Shown: one piece after another, positions 7,342-17,139 of the stretch
Layout of the letters: the number at the start of each line of letters is the position of its first letter
Numbering within the stretch: the first letter of the stretch is position 1
The notes under the pieces: generated by a model
Database searches by the model: none
What the model saw: only the letters and a program-made list of their open reading frames with translations
Told to the model about the DNA's origin: nothing
Made by a program: the position numbers and the translations under genes
Assembly: GCA_016789455.1 (NCBI GenBank)
Contig: JAEUQU010000002.1
Coordinates: 1,223,938-1,287,937 of the forward strand
DNA length: 64,000 nt
Reading direction: 5' to 3'
Source: Candidatus Saccharibacteria bacterium
GTDB taxonomy: Bacteria; Patescibacteriota; Saccharimonadia; Saccharimonadales; Saccharimonadaceae

Positions 7342-7992
7342 CTACGCCGACTCGATCCAGACCATGCCGTGCAGGCTGTTCTGGCGGTGCTCGGCGTCGA
7401 CGGCCTCGGTCACCGGCTGGCCCTTGGCGTCGGACACCAGGTACCAGCGGCTGCAGGCCGGCCCGGCGAAGCCCTCGGGGGGATCGCTGGGCAGGCGGAG
7501 ACCGTTTGGAGCCACCGCGGTGTACTGGGCGGTTTCCAGCGTGATGACCAGCGCGGTGTCGTCGCCGTCCAGCTTGTGGGTGTAGCTGAGCTGGGCGACG
7601 AACTCGCCGAAGGCCTGGCCCTGGCTGTCGTTGTTGAGCAGGCGGAGGACGCCCTTTCCACCGGGCTGCAGGATGAGCTCCTCGAACTGCTCGGTGCGCA
7701 GTTCGCGGTAGAGCTCTCCGGGTGGGTCGGCCTCGGTGCCGGCCGCGGATGCCCGTTCGCTGTCGGTGCAGGTACTGGGCTGGGTGGGGGCCTGCGCGGC
7801 CAGGGGTGCGGACGGTGCCGGGGTGGGTTGGTGGCCGGCGTGGGCGTCGTGCTCCTGTGCGGCATCGGGGCCGAGGGCGATCCAAAAGATCGCGATGGCC
7901 AGGAGTGTCGCTACGCCGATAGCCACCAGGTGCGCCACCCGGTGGGGAAGGCTGCCGGTAGGGGTCGACTGGGTGTCGGGCGTGGGCGTCAT
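7342..7992 (-). CDS. Orphan membrane-anchored extracytoplasmic protein
   Basis: 216 aa. A short Thr/Pro-rich N-terminus is followed by one membrane helix near 18-40 (HLVAIGVATLLAIAIFWIAL), a low-complexity linker rich in His, Ala, Pro and Thr (about 45-75), then a globular domain with strands such as GKGVLRLLNNDSQGQAFGEF and TALVITLETAQYTAVAP and two Cys (STCTD and GPACSRW) suited to a disulphide. No family recognised. Probably anchored and facing outside, on topology grounds. Minus-strand AAAGGAC Shine-Dalgarno; the AT-rich 8010-8090 stretch holds its promoter. Confidence 0.7.
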   Translation of the reverse strand: MTPTPDTQSTPTGSLPHRVAHLVAIGVATLLAIAIFWIALGPDAAQEHDAHAGHQPTPAPSAPLAAQAPTQPSTCTDSERASAAGTEADPPGELYRELRTEQFEELILQPGGKGVLRLLNNDSQGQAFGEFVAQLSYTHKLDGDDTALVITLETAQYTAVAPNGLRLPSDPPEGFAGPACSRWYLVSDAKGQPVTEAVDAEHRQNSLHGMVWIESA

Positions 7993-8209
7993 GGGACGTC
8001 CTTTCCTTGGAGGTCGGGGGAGGTGCGCAGCTATGACTGCTGCATCATACTATTATAGCATATTTACGAATAAATTACAATAGATAGCTCTGTAGCATGA
8101 CTGTTGTGGCGTTGACCTTGTAGTGCTCATAGCGAGAGAATGGTGCTTGTGCTATGTTTTGTTTGGATGTAGTATAAAAGACAAGACATTTTGGAACTCT
8201 GGGAGGGGT

Positions 8210-8266
8210 ATGTCACAAACAACAAACAACCGTAAAAATATCGGCGGATACGGCCGCAGCTTATGA
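8210..8266 (+). CDS. 18-codon upstream ORF overlapping the M28 peptidase start
   Basis: ATG with a strong GGGAGGGG Shine-Dalgarno, encoding MSQTTNNRKNIGGYGRSL. Its TGA overlaps the ATG of the peptidase gene (ATGA, 8263-8266). This looks like a translational-coupling leader peptide. Alternatively the peptidase really begins here and a single-base shift separates the frames; the joined N-terminus would read as a plausible cytoplasmic segment ahead of the signal anchor. The peptidase has no separate Shine-Dalgarno of its own. Confidence 0.5.
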   Translation: MSQTTNNRKNIGGYGRSL

Positions 8267-9465
8267 TTGCCGTCCGGACCGCCCAGCAGAGAAACTTGAT
8301 CACGGCGGGGGCATTCTCGATGTCCTTCCTGGTCGTGGCCTACGCCATCCTGGTGACCCTGGCGGCTGGCGCCGGCATAGCCCGCGAGGCCGAGCAGGCG
8401 ACACTAAACGGCCTGACGCCGTCGAGTGATCCCGGAGCATCCGGCAGTAAGGCCATCGTCTTTGGTGGCGGTAGCGCCCCCGATCCCGGCACGGGCGGAC
8501 CGGTGGGCGATTGCGGCCAGACCAGGATTCAACAGCTGGTAGACAGTGTCTCGGAGGCAAAGATCAAGGCCAACCTGGAAAAGCTGGTGCAGGACGATTC
8601 CAAGCCGACGCCGAACTCGTTGGGCTCACGGCATATCAGCTCGCCGATGAACCAGGTGAAGGTAGATTGGGCAAAGCAGCAACTTAGCAGCTATGGGCTG
8701 AGCATCATTGACCAGCCGTTCTCTTCTGGCGGCTACGACCTTCATAATATGGTCGGGCGGCTGCAGGGCAGCGGCAATACGGTGTATACGGCCGGGGCGC
8801 ACATCGACTCGATTGCTGATGACTCTGAAACGGTGGCGCCAGGGGCTGATGATGACGGGTCGGGTGTGGTGATCGTCATGGAGGCGGCCCGCGTCCTTAA
8901 GAGCTACCAATCGTGCCTGAAGTCGCACATCGATTTCGTCGGCTTCAATGACGAGGAAGAGGGCATGGAAGGCAGTGTCGTCTATGCCAATGATATCGAG
9001 AGCCAGGGCTTCAAAGGGCTCTATAACATGGATATGCTGGGCTACGCCGCAGGCGGCGAGCCATGTATCGCCAACAATTACAACAGCGACCGCGACAAGT
9101 TCATGGCTGACAAGCTGGAAGAAGTGAACAGTAAATACGGTGTCAATATGACCTTGCAGATGGGCACGTACTCCGCTGATGACATCGATTCCATAAGCTT
9201 CTGGAATAAGAGTATGCCGTCGGCCTATGCGGTGGAGTGTAATGAAGACTCGCCTGGTTACCACACGACTGACGACACGCTTGAACACATCAGCTATCCG
9301 CAGATGACTGCCTTCACCAAGGTACTGGTGGCCGGTCTGGCCGAACTGGCCAGTGATGCCAACAGCGGCAGCGGCACCGCGACTGGTGACGCGCCGCAGA
9401 ACGGCGGCGGCACCGACGACGCTGATACGGACACGGAAGAAACTTCTACCGGCGAAGACGAATAA
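8263..9465 (+). CDS. Exported M28-family zinc aminopeptidase
   Basis: 400 aa. Residues 12-38 form a signal anchor (LITAGAFSMSFLVVAYAILV), followed by a low-complexity linker. The catalytic domain (about 115-365) has all M28 co-catalytic zinc ligands: His180 (GAHIDS), Asp197 (GADDDGSG), the Glu pair 231-232 (FNDEEEG, general base and ligand), Asp257 (NMDMLGY) and His334 (GYHTTDD). It should cleave N-terminal residues from peptides outside the membrane, feeding a peptide-scavenging lifestyle. The last 35 residues are an acidic Gly/Thr/Asp-rich tail. Translation probably couples to the overlapping 18-codon ORF. Confidence 0.92.
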   Translation: MIAVRTAQQRNLITAGAFSMSFLVVAYAILVTLAAGAGIAREAEQATLNGLTPSSDPGASGSKAIVFGGGSAPDPGTGGPVGDCGQTRIQQLVDSVSEAKIKANLEKLVQDDSKPTPNSLGSRHISSPMNQVKVDWAKQQLSSYGLSIIDQPFSSGGYDLHNMVGRLQGSGNTVYTAGAHIDSIADDSETVAPGADDDGSGVVIVMEAARVLKSYQSCLKSHIDFVGFNDEEEGMEGSVVYANDIESQGFKGLYNMDMLGYAAGGEPCIANNYNSDRDKFMADKLEEVNSKYGVNMTLQMGTYSADDIDSISFWNKSMPSAYAVECNEDSPGYHTTDDTLEHISYPQMTAFTKVLVAGLAELASDANSGSGTATGDAPQNGGGTDDADTDTEETSTGEDE

Positions 9466-9506
9466 GCCCGCTGTCGCATGTCCGCCGACAGGTTATACTG
9501 GAGGGC

Positions 9507-9878
9507 ATGACGAATACGGACGACAGACGGGATGACACCATCCAGACCTTTCATACGCTCGTGAACCTATCGGTGGCCGAGATGGAAGCCTGGCTGGATA
9601 CTAACGAATCGCAGTCGGTGGGAATCAAGATCGGCACCACGCATGAGAAAAAGACCAGCCCGGCCGGCGGTGAGTCCACGGGGCACGCCATGGGCTGGGA
9701 AATCGTTGCGCTGCTTGGTAAGCCGGAGGCCGATCTGGACGATGATGATCTGGCGCGGATGCGCAAGGTCTGCGGCTACATCAAGCGGCATACTGCGCAG
9801 CGGCCGGAAAAGAAGGTGCTGGAGACGTCGCGCTGGCGGTACTCGCTGATGAACTGGGGGCATGATCCGCTGAAATAG
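9507..9878 (+). CDS. DUF3140-family protein
   Basis: 123 aa. The opening FHTLVNLSVAEMEAWLDTNE, the middle TGHAMGWEIVALLGK and the end VCGYIKRHTAQRPEK ... SRWRYSLMNWGHDPLK follow the DUF3140 pattern, a short soluble family found in several bacterial phyla and sometimes described as DNA-binding. Function unknown. A TATACT box at 9493-9498 and GGAGGG just before the ATG indicate a very short leader. Ends in a strong bidirectional terminator. Confidence 0.8.
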   Translation: MTNTDDRRDDTIQTFHTLVNLSVAEMEAWLDTNESQSVGIKIGTTHEKKTSPAGGESTGHAMGWEIVALLGKPEADLDDDDLARMRKVCGYIKRHTAQRPEKKVLETSRWRYSLMNWGHDPLK

Positions 9879-9896
9879 TACCAGGGGGCTTACACG

Positions 9897-9927
9897 GGAA
9901 AAGAGGGGTGGCGGACCCCTCTTTTCC
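9897..9927. terminator. Bidirectional rho-independent terminator
   Basis: Thirteen-bp perfect stem GGAAAAGAGGGGT / ACCCCTCTTTTCC with loop GGCGG, between convergent genes. Confidence 0.9.
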
Positions 9928-9963
9928 TTGCTGCCTGGTACTGGCAATCGGTAGTGCTAGTGA

Positions 9964-11208
9964 CTAGTTAGCCACGACGACGTTGGCGTCGTTGACCGCC
10001 TTGTTGACGGCGTCGCCGGTACCGCCAGCGCCCCACCCACCGAAGGTGTTGACGTCGCTGGACGAGTTGCCGCTTTGCGCCCACTGATCGTTCTGGTTGG
10101 AGAGATCGATCATGTTGGCGTTGGTCTCGCTGTAGTTGTTCTGGACATCAGTGGAGACGACGTTGTAGGAGCCGGGGCCGGTGATGCCGATAGAGCCGCC
10201 ACTTCCACCGTAGCCGGTGTTGCCGGTCGCGTGGTAGTAACCGTTGCTATTGCTACTGTTGTCGACGACTACGTTGGCCGAGTTGTCGGCCTTGTTGGCC
10301 GTGTCGCCAGAGCCGCTACCGCCACTATTGCCATGACCGCCGAAGCCACCGATGGTGTTGAAGTCGCTGCTGGAGCTGCCGCTGGCTGCCGTCTGGCTGT
10401 TGCTGTTGTCGGCGCGGACGACATTGACGTTGGTCTTCTGGTAGTCGTTGCTGACAGAGTTACGGACGATGTTGGTCGAGAACGGACCGGTCAGGAAGAT
10501 GCCGCCAGTCGATACGGCACCGTTGTTGTAAGCCCGGAAGCTGTTGCCGCCACTGCCATTGTTGACGAAGACATTGGCGTCGTTGCTGCCCTTGTTGACC
10601 GCATCACCGGTGCGGCCGCCACCGCCACCGATAGTGTTGAAGTCGCTGGATGAACTACCGCTGCGCGCCACCTGGTCATTGTTATTGTAAATGCCGATGG
10701 TGTTGAGGTTGTACAGGGAGTAGTTGTTGCTGACGCGGCTGTCAACCAGGTTGTACGAGGCAGGGCCGGTCAGGGCGATACCACCACGCTTGGAGCCGTA
10801 GCTGAGCAGATGAGGCAGATAGCCGTAGCCGCCCCAGCCGCCGCCGTAGTGCTTGCCGTGGTCTTTGTTGTAAACGTCCACATCAGCGTAGTTATTGGCA
10901 TGGTTATAGGTATTGCCGCTGTGGCCGCCGTGACCGTAAGAGACTACCTTGCCATAGTCGTGGCCGTAGTTCTTGTCGTGGTCGTTGTGCTTCTCCTTGT
11001 CCTTGTGGTCATCCTTGTTCCACTGATAGTCGTGCTTCAGCATGCCGTGTTTCTTGCCAAGGTCTTTGTAGTCGGCTACCTTGTATGACTTCGAGTGATT
11101 ATAATTCAGTCCCGAAGTAGCCGATACTGTCCCGACAGAGAGCAGCAGCGCGCTGCTGAACGCGGCGAGGCTCATCAGGCTTGTCTTCTTTAATAAATGT
11201 CTTCCCAT
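9964..11208 (-). CDS. Secreted protein with three ~80-residue Asn/Ser/Gly-rich repeats
   Basis: 414 aa from the ATG at 11208 (GAGGAGGTG Shine-Dalgarno; the longer frame to 11274 lacks one). Residues 1-30 are a signal peptide (KKTSLMSLAAFSSALLLSVG ... VSA). Next comes a His/Asp/Lys-rich region (KDDHKDKEKHNDHDKNYGHD) that could bind metal. Then three repeats at about 10560-10792, 10260-10510 and 9967-10200, each with the order TGP.SYN.V - V.N.Y - N.N.Q.A.SG.SSSD.NT.GG - GD..NK..N.ANV.V.N. The regularly spaced Asn/Gln/Ser resemble curlin-like or beta-solenoid amyloid units. Surface fibre, matrix or adhesin is the likely role. No anchor is visible, so it should be released or self-assemble. Confidence 0.8.
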   Translation of the reverse strand: MGRHLLKKTSLMSLAAFSSALLLSVGTVSATSGLNYNHSKSYKVADYKDLGKKHGMLKHDYQWNKDDHKDKEKHNDHDKNYGHDYGKVVSYGHGGHSGNTYNHANNYADVDVYNKDHGKHYGGGWGGYGYLPHLLSYGSKRGGIALTGPASYNLVDSRVSNNYSLYNLNTIGIYNNNDQVARSGSSSSDFNTIGGGGGRTGDAVNKGSNDANVFVNNGSGGNSFRAYNNGAVSTGGIFLTGPFSTNIVRNSVSNDYQKTNVNVVRADNSNSQTAASGSSSSDFNTIGGFGGHGNSGGSGSGDTANKADNSANVVVDNSSNSNGYYHATGNTGYGGSGGSIGITGPGSYNVVSTDVQNNYSETNANMIDLSNQNDQWAQSGNSSSDVNTFGGWGAGGTGDAVNKAVNDANVVVAN

Positions 11209-11494
11209 AAGCACCTCCTCAGTTATTGCTAGCGTTGGTTTAAAAGTACATCCCCTCCTTTTTATTAATGACATTTTAAGCGTAGCAAGCCTGTGGGCAG
11301 GTTCTATGAAGATGCTTACAGTTATCTTGTAAGATATTTAACTTATGCTTATATCCGTAACTGTTACAAGCCCCTCTGTTATACAGAGGTAATGTACGTG
11401 TAGAAATCACCATGCTTTCAGCGTAAGAATGTTCACAACCATCGAATTGCGGTGCTGTTAAGTTTGTTATGTAGCAAACGGAGACGAAATATTT
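11209..11494. other. Intergenic region between divergent genes
   Basis: AT-rich, no convincing ORF. It holds the leader of the repeat protein on the minus strand and two small inverted repeats (CTTACAGTTATCTTGTAAG region near 11316-11334; CCTCTG/CAGAGG near 11373-11389). A TATACA lies within the second one. Confidence 0.5.
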
Positions 11495-11875
11495 ATGAAA
11501 CAACTGATGATTCTGCTGACCCTGGTGATAACGGCTGCCATGCTGATAAGCGGCGTATTTTTCCCTGATAGCCCCTTGATGTGGCTGGGGAGTACCGCAC
11601 CTGAGTATGCCGGTCTGCGCGGCGGCATCATCGCCATGCTGATAGTGCTGCTCTGCACCAAACCGCCCAGGGCGCTCTGGCTGCGCAGCCTGCTGCTGGC
11701 TGTAGCAGTGGCCTTGGCGGGTGCATCGTTGGTGCAGGCGATGAATTACCAACTGCAGCTGTTTGATGCCGCGCTGTTCATAGAGGTAGCTATCATCCTG
11801 GCCATCGAAGCCCTGGAGGGCCACCACCGGCCGGCCCGCAGCCTTGCCCGTAAAATCACGGTTGAATATCGCTAG
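11495..11875 (+). CDS. Small four-helix membrane protein
   Basis: 126 aa, nearly all hydrophobic, with segments at the N-terminus (MKQLMILLTLVITAAMLISG), around 40-58 (GGIIAMLIVLLC), 65-85 (LWLRSLLLAVAVALAGASLV) and 92-108 (LFDAALFIEVAIILAIEAL), ending in a basic tail. No family recognised. GGAGA lies about 10 nt before the ATG. It precedes the large kinase gene by 80 nt on the same strand; a -10-like TACAAT near 11910 suggests separate transcription of the kinase. Confidence 0.65.
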   Translation: MKQLMILLTLVITAAMLISGVFFPDSPLMWLGSTAPEYAGLRGGIIAMLIVLLCTKPPRALWLRSLLLAVAVALAGASLVQAMNYQLQLFDAALFIEVAIILAIEALEGHHRPARSLARKITVEYR

Positions 11876-11955
11876 GCGGATTTTCCTCGGCTCACAATAA
11901 ATAGGAGTACAATATATAACGATACATTTACTAATACCGCAAGGGGTGCCGCCGC

Positions 11956-14117
<2,162 letters not shown>

Positions 14118-14121
<4 letters not shown>

Positions 14122-14582
14122 CAGGGAAAGCCGGTATTGTGATTTTGATGGCCGACGACGATGACGATGATTTCTTGTTGACCCAGAAAGCTTTGAAGCA
14201 GAGCAAGCTGCTCAATACCCTGTGCCGCGTCAAGGACGGCGAGGAACTGCTTGACTACCTGCTGGAGCGCGGCAAGTATGAAGGGGGTAGCCCCTGCGGA
14301 CGCCCCGGGGTCATTCTGCTCGACCTGAACATGCCGCGCAAAGACGGCCGTGAAGCGCTGAAAGAGATTAAATCCAACCCTGACCTGCAGGATATACCTG
14401 TGGTTGTATTTACAACATCAAAAGCTGAAGAAGACATTTACCGGACGTATAAGCTCGGTGTCAATTCGTTCATCACCAAACCGGTGACGTTCGATAACCT
14501 TATCCAGGTGATGCAGACGCTCGGCAAGTATTGGTTCGAGATTGTCGAGTTGCCTGGACGCGCTCATGAGCCAAGCAAGTAA
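14118..14582 (+). CDS. Single-domain response regulator (Rcp1-like)
   Basis: 154 aa, receiver domain only. The acidic pocket is MADDDDDDFLL near residue 13, the phospho-acceptor is Asp69 (VILLDLNMPRKDG), the switch Thr is in VVVFTTSKAEED and the conserved Lys in FITKPV. The long insertion ERGKYEGGSPCGRP before the acceptor strand is typical of Rcp1-type regulators that pair with phytochrome-like kinases. With no output domain it should pass phosphate on or act by protein binding. Four-base overlap with the upstream kinase; overlapped by 17 nt by the next kinase. Confidence 0.93.
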
Positions 14583-15687
14583 GGAAGTACTCGATATCCT
14601 GCTGGTGGACGATGATGAGGAGGACTACCTCATCATCAAAAGCATGCTCAAAAAAGTGCCGCACAGCCCGTTCGTGCTGCACTGGGTGTCGACGGCCGAG
14701 GATGCCCAGGCGGAGATCCGGGCCAAGCGGCACGACGCATACCTGATTGATTATCGCCTGGGCGGCCTGAACGGCCTGGAGCTGCTAAGTCCTTTCAATC
14801 TGACCCGCCGCGAAGAACCGTTCATCATACTGACCGGGGCGGGGGATGATGCGATCGAGCGCCGGGCGATGCGTATCGGCGTGGCGGATTACCTGGTGAA
14901 GGGCTCTTTTGACGCCGAACTGCTGGGCAGGGTGCTGCGCTATTCCATCCAGCGTAAGCAGACTGAGACTGAACGTATCCGCGAACTGCTTGAGATAAAC
15001 CGTTCCAAGGAGGAATTCATCGCGCTTACCTCGCACCAGTTGCGGACGCCGGCCACGGCGGTCAAGCAGTACCTAGGTATGGTGCTGCAGGGGTTCGTCG
15101 GGCCGCTGGAAGACCAGCAGCGCAACTTTTTGGAGAAGGCATATGAGAGTAACGAGCGGCAGATAAAGACGGTCAACGATATCCTCAAGGTGTCGCGGCT
15201 CGATCTGAAAAAGATTGAGTTTAAGAAACAACCGCTCAAGTTCAGCGTACTGATCCGTAATATATTGAACGATCTGCATAGCGTCATTGAGGACCGCAAT
15301 CAGAAGATCGAGGTAGAGCTGCCTGAGGCCGAGCCGGAAGTCAGCGTCGATTCCGAGCACATGGAAATGGCCATCGGCAACATCATCGATAATGCCAGCA
15401 AATATTCCTACGATAAAAAGACTATCAAGATCACTGTCGAGGACCTTGAGCGCGAGCGTGTGGTGCGGGTGACGATTGCCGACCAGGGCGTAGGCATCGC
15501 CGAGAAGGATCTGGATAAACTGTTTAAGAAATTTTCGCGTATCGCCAATCCGTTATCAGTGGCGGTCGGCGGCAACGGGCTGGGGCTCTACTGGTCCAAG
15601 GAAATCATCGAACTGCATGGCGGCCGCCTGGATGTGCTCTCCAAGATAGGCGAGGGGACGCGCTTCGTCGTGACGATGCCCAAGTAG
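14566..15687 (+). CDS. Hybrid protein: receiver domain followed by histidine kinase
   Basis: 373 aa from the ATG at 14566, which leaves the receiver domain intact; the longer frame adds eight residues inside the upstream gene. Residues 8-125 are a receiver (ILLVDDDEEDYLI; acceptor Asp in AYLIDYRLGGLNG; ILTGAGDDAIERR). Residues 145-220 are a HisKA domain with His157 (LTSHQLRTPATAVKQYLGMV). Residues 260-373 are HATPase_c (NIIDNASKYSYD, ADQGVGIAEKDL, GGNGLGLYWSKEI). It is translationally overlapped with the single-domain regulator, suggesting a phosphorelay of kinase, regulator and hybrid kinase. It ends 3 nt from the convergent carotenoid operon. Confidence 0.92.
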   Translation: MSQASKEVLDILLVDDDEEDYLIIKSMLKKVPHSPFVLHWVSTAEDAQAEIRAKRHDAYLIDYRLGGLNGLELLSPFNLTRREEPFIILTGAGDDAIERRAMRIGVADYLVKGSFDAELLGRVLRYSIQRKQTETERIRELLEINRSKEEFIALTSHQLRTPATAVKQYLGMVLQGFVGPLEDQQRNFLEKAYESNERQIKTVNDILKVSRLDLKKIEFKKQPLKFSVLIRNILNDLHSVIEDRNQKIEVELPEAEPEVSVDSEHMEMAIGNIIDNASKYSYDKKTIKITVEDLERERVVRVTIADQGVGIAEKDLDKLFKKFSRIANPLSVAVGGNGLGLYWSKEIIELHGGRLDVLSKIGEGTRFVVTMPK

Positions 15688-15690
15688 GCA

Positions 15691-16548
15691 CTAGCGCAGC
15701 AGGCTGTACAGCAGCGCCATGGTCACCACGAATCCGACGCCGTAATTCAGCCAGATAAAGCGGCGCCAGCCGGCGTTAGCCAGTCCGGACGTCTTGTCGG
15801 TGATGGCCAGGTAGGGCGCTACGTTGGCGGCGTATGCCAGGCCTGCAACACCGACGACAAGTGGCACTATCCCCTGCGACGCCACCAGGGCGGCGCTGAG
15901 CAGGTACAGGCCAAAGGCCAGCCGGACGGTCCGGCGCGCGCCGATGACGGTGGCGATAGAGGCGATATCACTACGGCGGTCGGGAATGACGTCCTGGACG
16001 GCCCCGAAAGCATGGCTGGCCATGCCCCACAAGAAAAAGGCGATGACGTACGGCCAGACTGCCGTGCCAAAACCAGTCAGCGACAGGGCGAACAACAGCG
16101 GGCCGACAAAATGCAGGCTGGACGTGATGGAATCCAGGAACGGCCGCTCCTTGAAGCGCAGGCCGGCGATGCTATAGGCCACCACCATGAAGACAACCAG
16201 CGCCAACACCAAGGCCGAGCGGGCAGTGCCCAGCCAGAGCAGTGCCGCAAGAAACGGCACGTTCAGCAGCAGGGCGGCCCGCAGGATGACGGGGTGGGAC
16301 TGCTTGGCGGCCACTGCCCCTTCCAATCCGCCTTTGCGGTCGTTCTTGATGTCGGATTCATAATCGAAGACGTCATTGACACCGTACATCAGCAGGTTGT
16401 AGGGAATCAGGAAGTAGAGCGTCCCGATGATTAACAGGGCGTCTACCCTGCCCCCGCTGGCTAAGTAGCCGGCCGCAAAAGGGTAGGCGGTATTGACCCA
16501 CGAGATGGGCCGCGAAATGACGAACAGCTGCTTAATGGTGTCAGACAT
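15691..16548 (-). CDS. crtEb: UbiA-family lycopene elongase, CrtEb-like
   Basis: 285 aa polytopic prenyltransferase. It has both Asp-rich Mg-prenyl-diphosphate motifs: NDVFDYESD (58-66) and the later QDVIPDRRSDIASIATVIGA. The opening ISRPISWVNTAYPF, the middle IPYNLLMYGVNDVFDYESD and LRFKERPFLDSITSSLHF closely match what I recall of the Corynebacterium CrtEb lycopene elongase, more than menaquinone or heme UbiA enzymes. Expected reaction: adds two C5 units to lycopene to make C50 flavuxanthin-type products in the membrane. Last gene of the operon, overlapping crtYf by 8 nt and ending 3 nt from the convergent kinase gene. A general UbiA role is the alternative. Confidence 0.88.
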   Translation of the reverse strand: MSDTIKQLFVISRPISWVNTAYPFAAGYLASGGRVDALLIIGTLYFLIPYNLLMYGVNDVFDYESDIKNDRKGGLEGAVAAKQSHPVILRAALLLNVPFLAALLWLGTARSALVLALVVFMVVAYSIAGLRFKERPFLDSITSSLHFVGPLLFALSLTGFGTAVWPYVIAFFLWGMASHAFGAVQDVIPDRRSDIASIATVIGARRTVRLAFGLYLLSAALVASQGIVPLVVGVAGLAYAANVAPYLAITDKTSGLANAGWRRFIWLNYGVGFVVTMALLYSLLR

Positions 16549-16825
16549 GACTCTTCCCTATTCTGTGCCATAAGGCTGGCACTATGATGACGGCCAGGAT
16601 GGCATACATGAAATCTTCTATTGGAGCGAGGCCGATGTTCACGCCCAAAATCTTACCGGGGTCATAGGCGACGATGCCGGCCCATATGATCAACGAATCG
16701 AATATGGCGGTCATGACCAGGATGATGATCAGGGTCTCGAGCTGCGGCCGGCCATGGCGATGCGGACGCAGCAGCAATAACACAAGCGCCATGAATAGCA
16801 GGTTGGCTATGAGGTACGTCGCCAT
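16541..16825 (-). CDS. crtYf: Lycopene cyclase subunit, CrtYf-like
   Basis: 94 aa, three membrane helices, the size of one half of the heterodimeric (CarR-type) lycopene cyclases. The catalytic-type PxED motif is at 68-71 (GLAPIEDFMYAILAVIIVP). The N-terminal LIANLLFMALVLLLLR and the basic loop RPHRHGRPQLE are as in the family. It must act with the next-door partner subunit; in corynebacteria the pair forms epsilon rings on C50 flavuxanthin. It overlaps crtYe by 19 nt and crtEb by 8 nt, so stoichiometric translation is expected. Ring type (epsilon, beta or gamma) cannot be read from sequence by eye. Confidence 0.85.
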   Translation of the reverse strand: MATYLIANLLFMALVLLLLRPHRHGRPQLETLIIILVMTAIFDSLIIWAGIVAYDPGKILGVNIGLAPIEDFMYAILAVIIVPALWHRIGKSHV

Positions 16826-17127
16826 CGCCGCTCCGCCATGAGGTATAGCAATAAGGTGACATAATTCAGCAGGAACAGGAAGAACAGTTCTTCCAACGGG
16901 AACTCAGGCAGGATGGTGAAGGGCAGGTCGTACGGTGAATCACCATGGAAGAAGATGCCGGCGACGATACCAAGTGCGTCCCAGGCGATGAAGATGAGCA
17001 TGGCGATGCCGATGACTTTGATAGTGCGGTGGCTGTCAGCAAAGAAGGCCAGACGGAAGCGCCAGTCGGCCAAGGCAAGGCCGCCCAGGGAAAAGAGCAG
17101 GCTGCCAAGATAGTAGAACTGTTCCAT
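16807..17127 (-). CDS. crtYe: Lycopene cyclase subunit, CrtYe-like
   Basis: 106 aa with three membrane helices, the partner half of the heterodimeric lycopene cyclase. The signature is FPLEELFFLFLLNYVTLLLY (PLEE at 77-80); the middle helix VIGIAMLIFIAWDALGIVAG and the GIFFHGDSPYD loop are also family-like. The two half-size genes are separate and overlapping, as in actinobacteria, not fused as in fungi or haloarchaea. It starts 12 nt after the crtI stop. Confidence 0.87.
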   Translation of the reverse strand: MEQFYYLGSLLFSLGGLALADWRFRLAFFADSHRTIKVIGIAMLIFIAWDALGIVAGIFFHGDSPYDLPFTILPEFPLEELFFLFLLNYVTLLLYLMAERRWRRTS

Positions 17128-17139
17128 GGTCCTTACCGC

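Noticed and set aside
16541..17127. CrtYe/CrtYf as one frameshifted lycopene cyclase
   Set aside because: Two overlapping half-size subunits are the normal heterodimeric form in actinobacteria; each half has its own start and motif.
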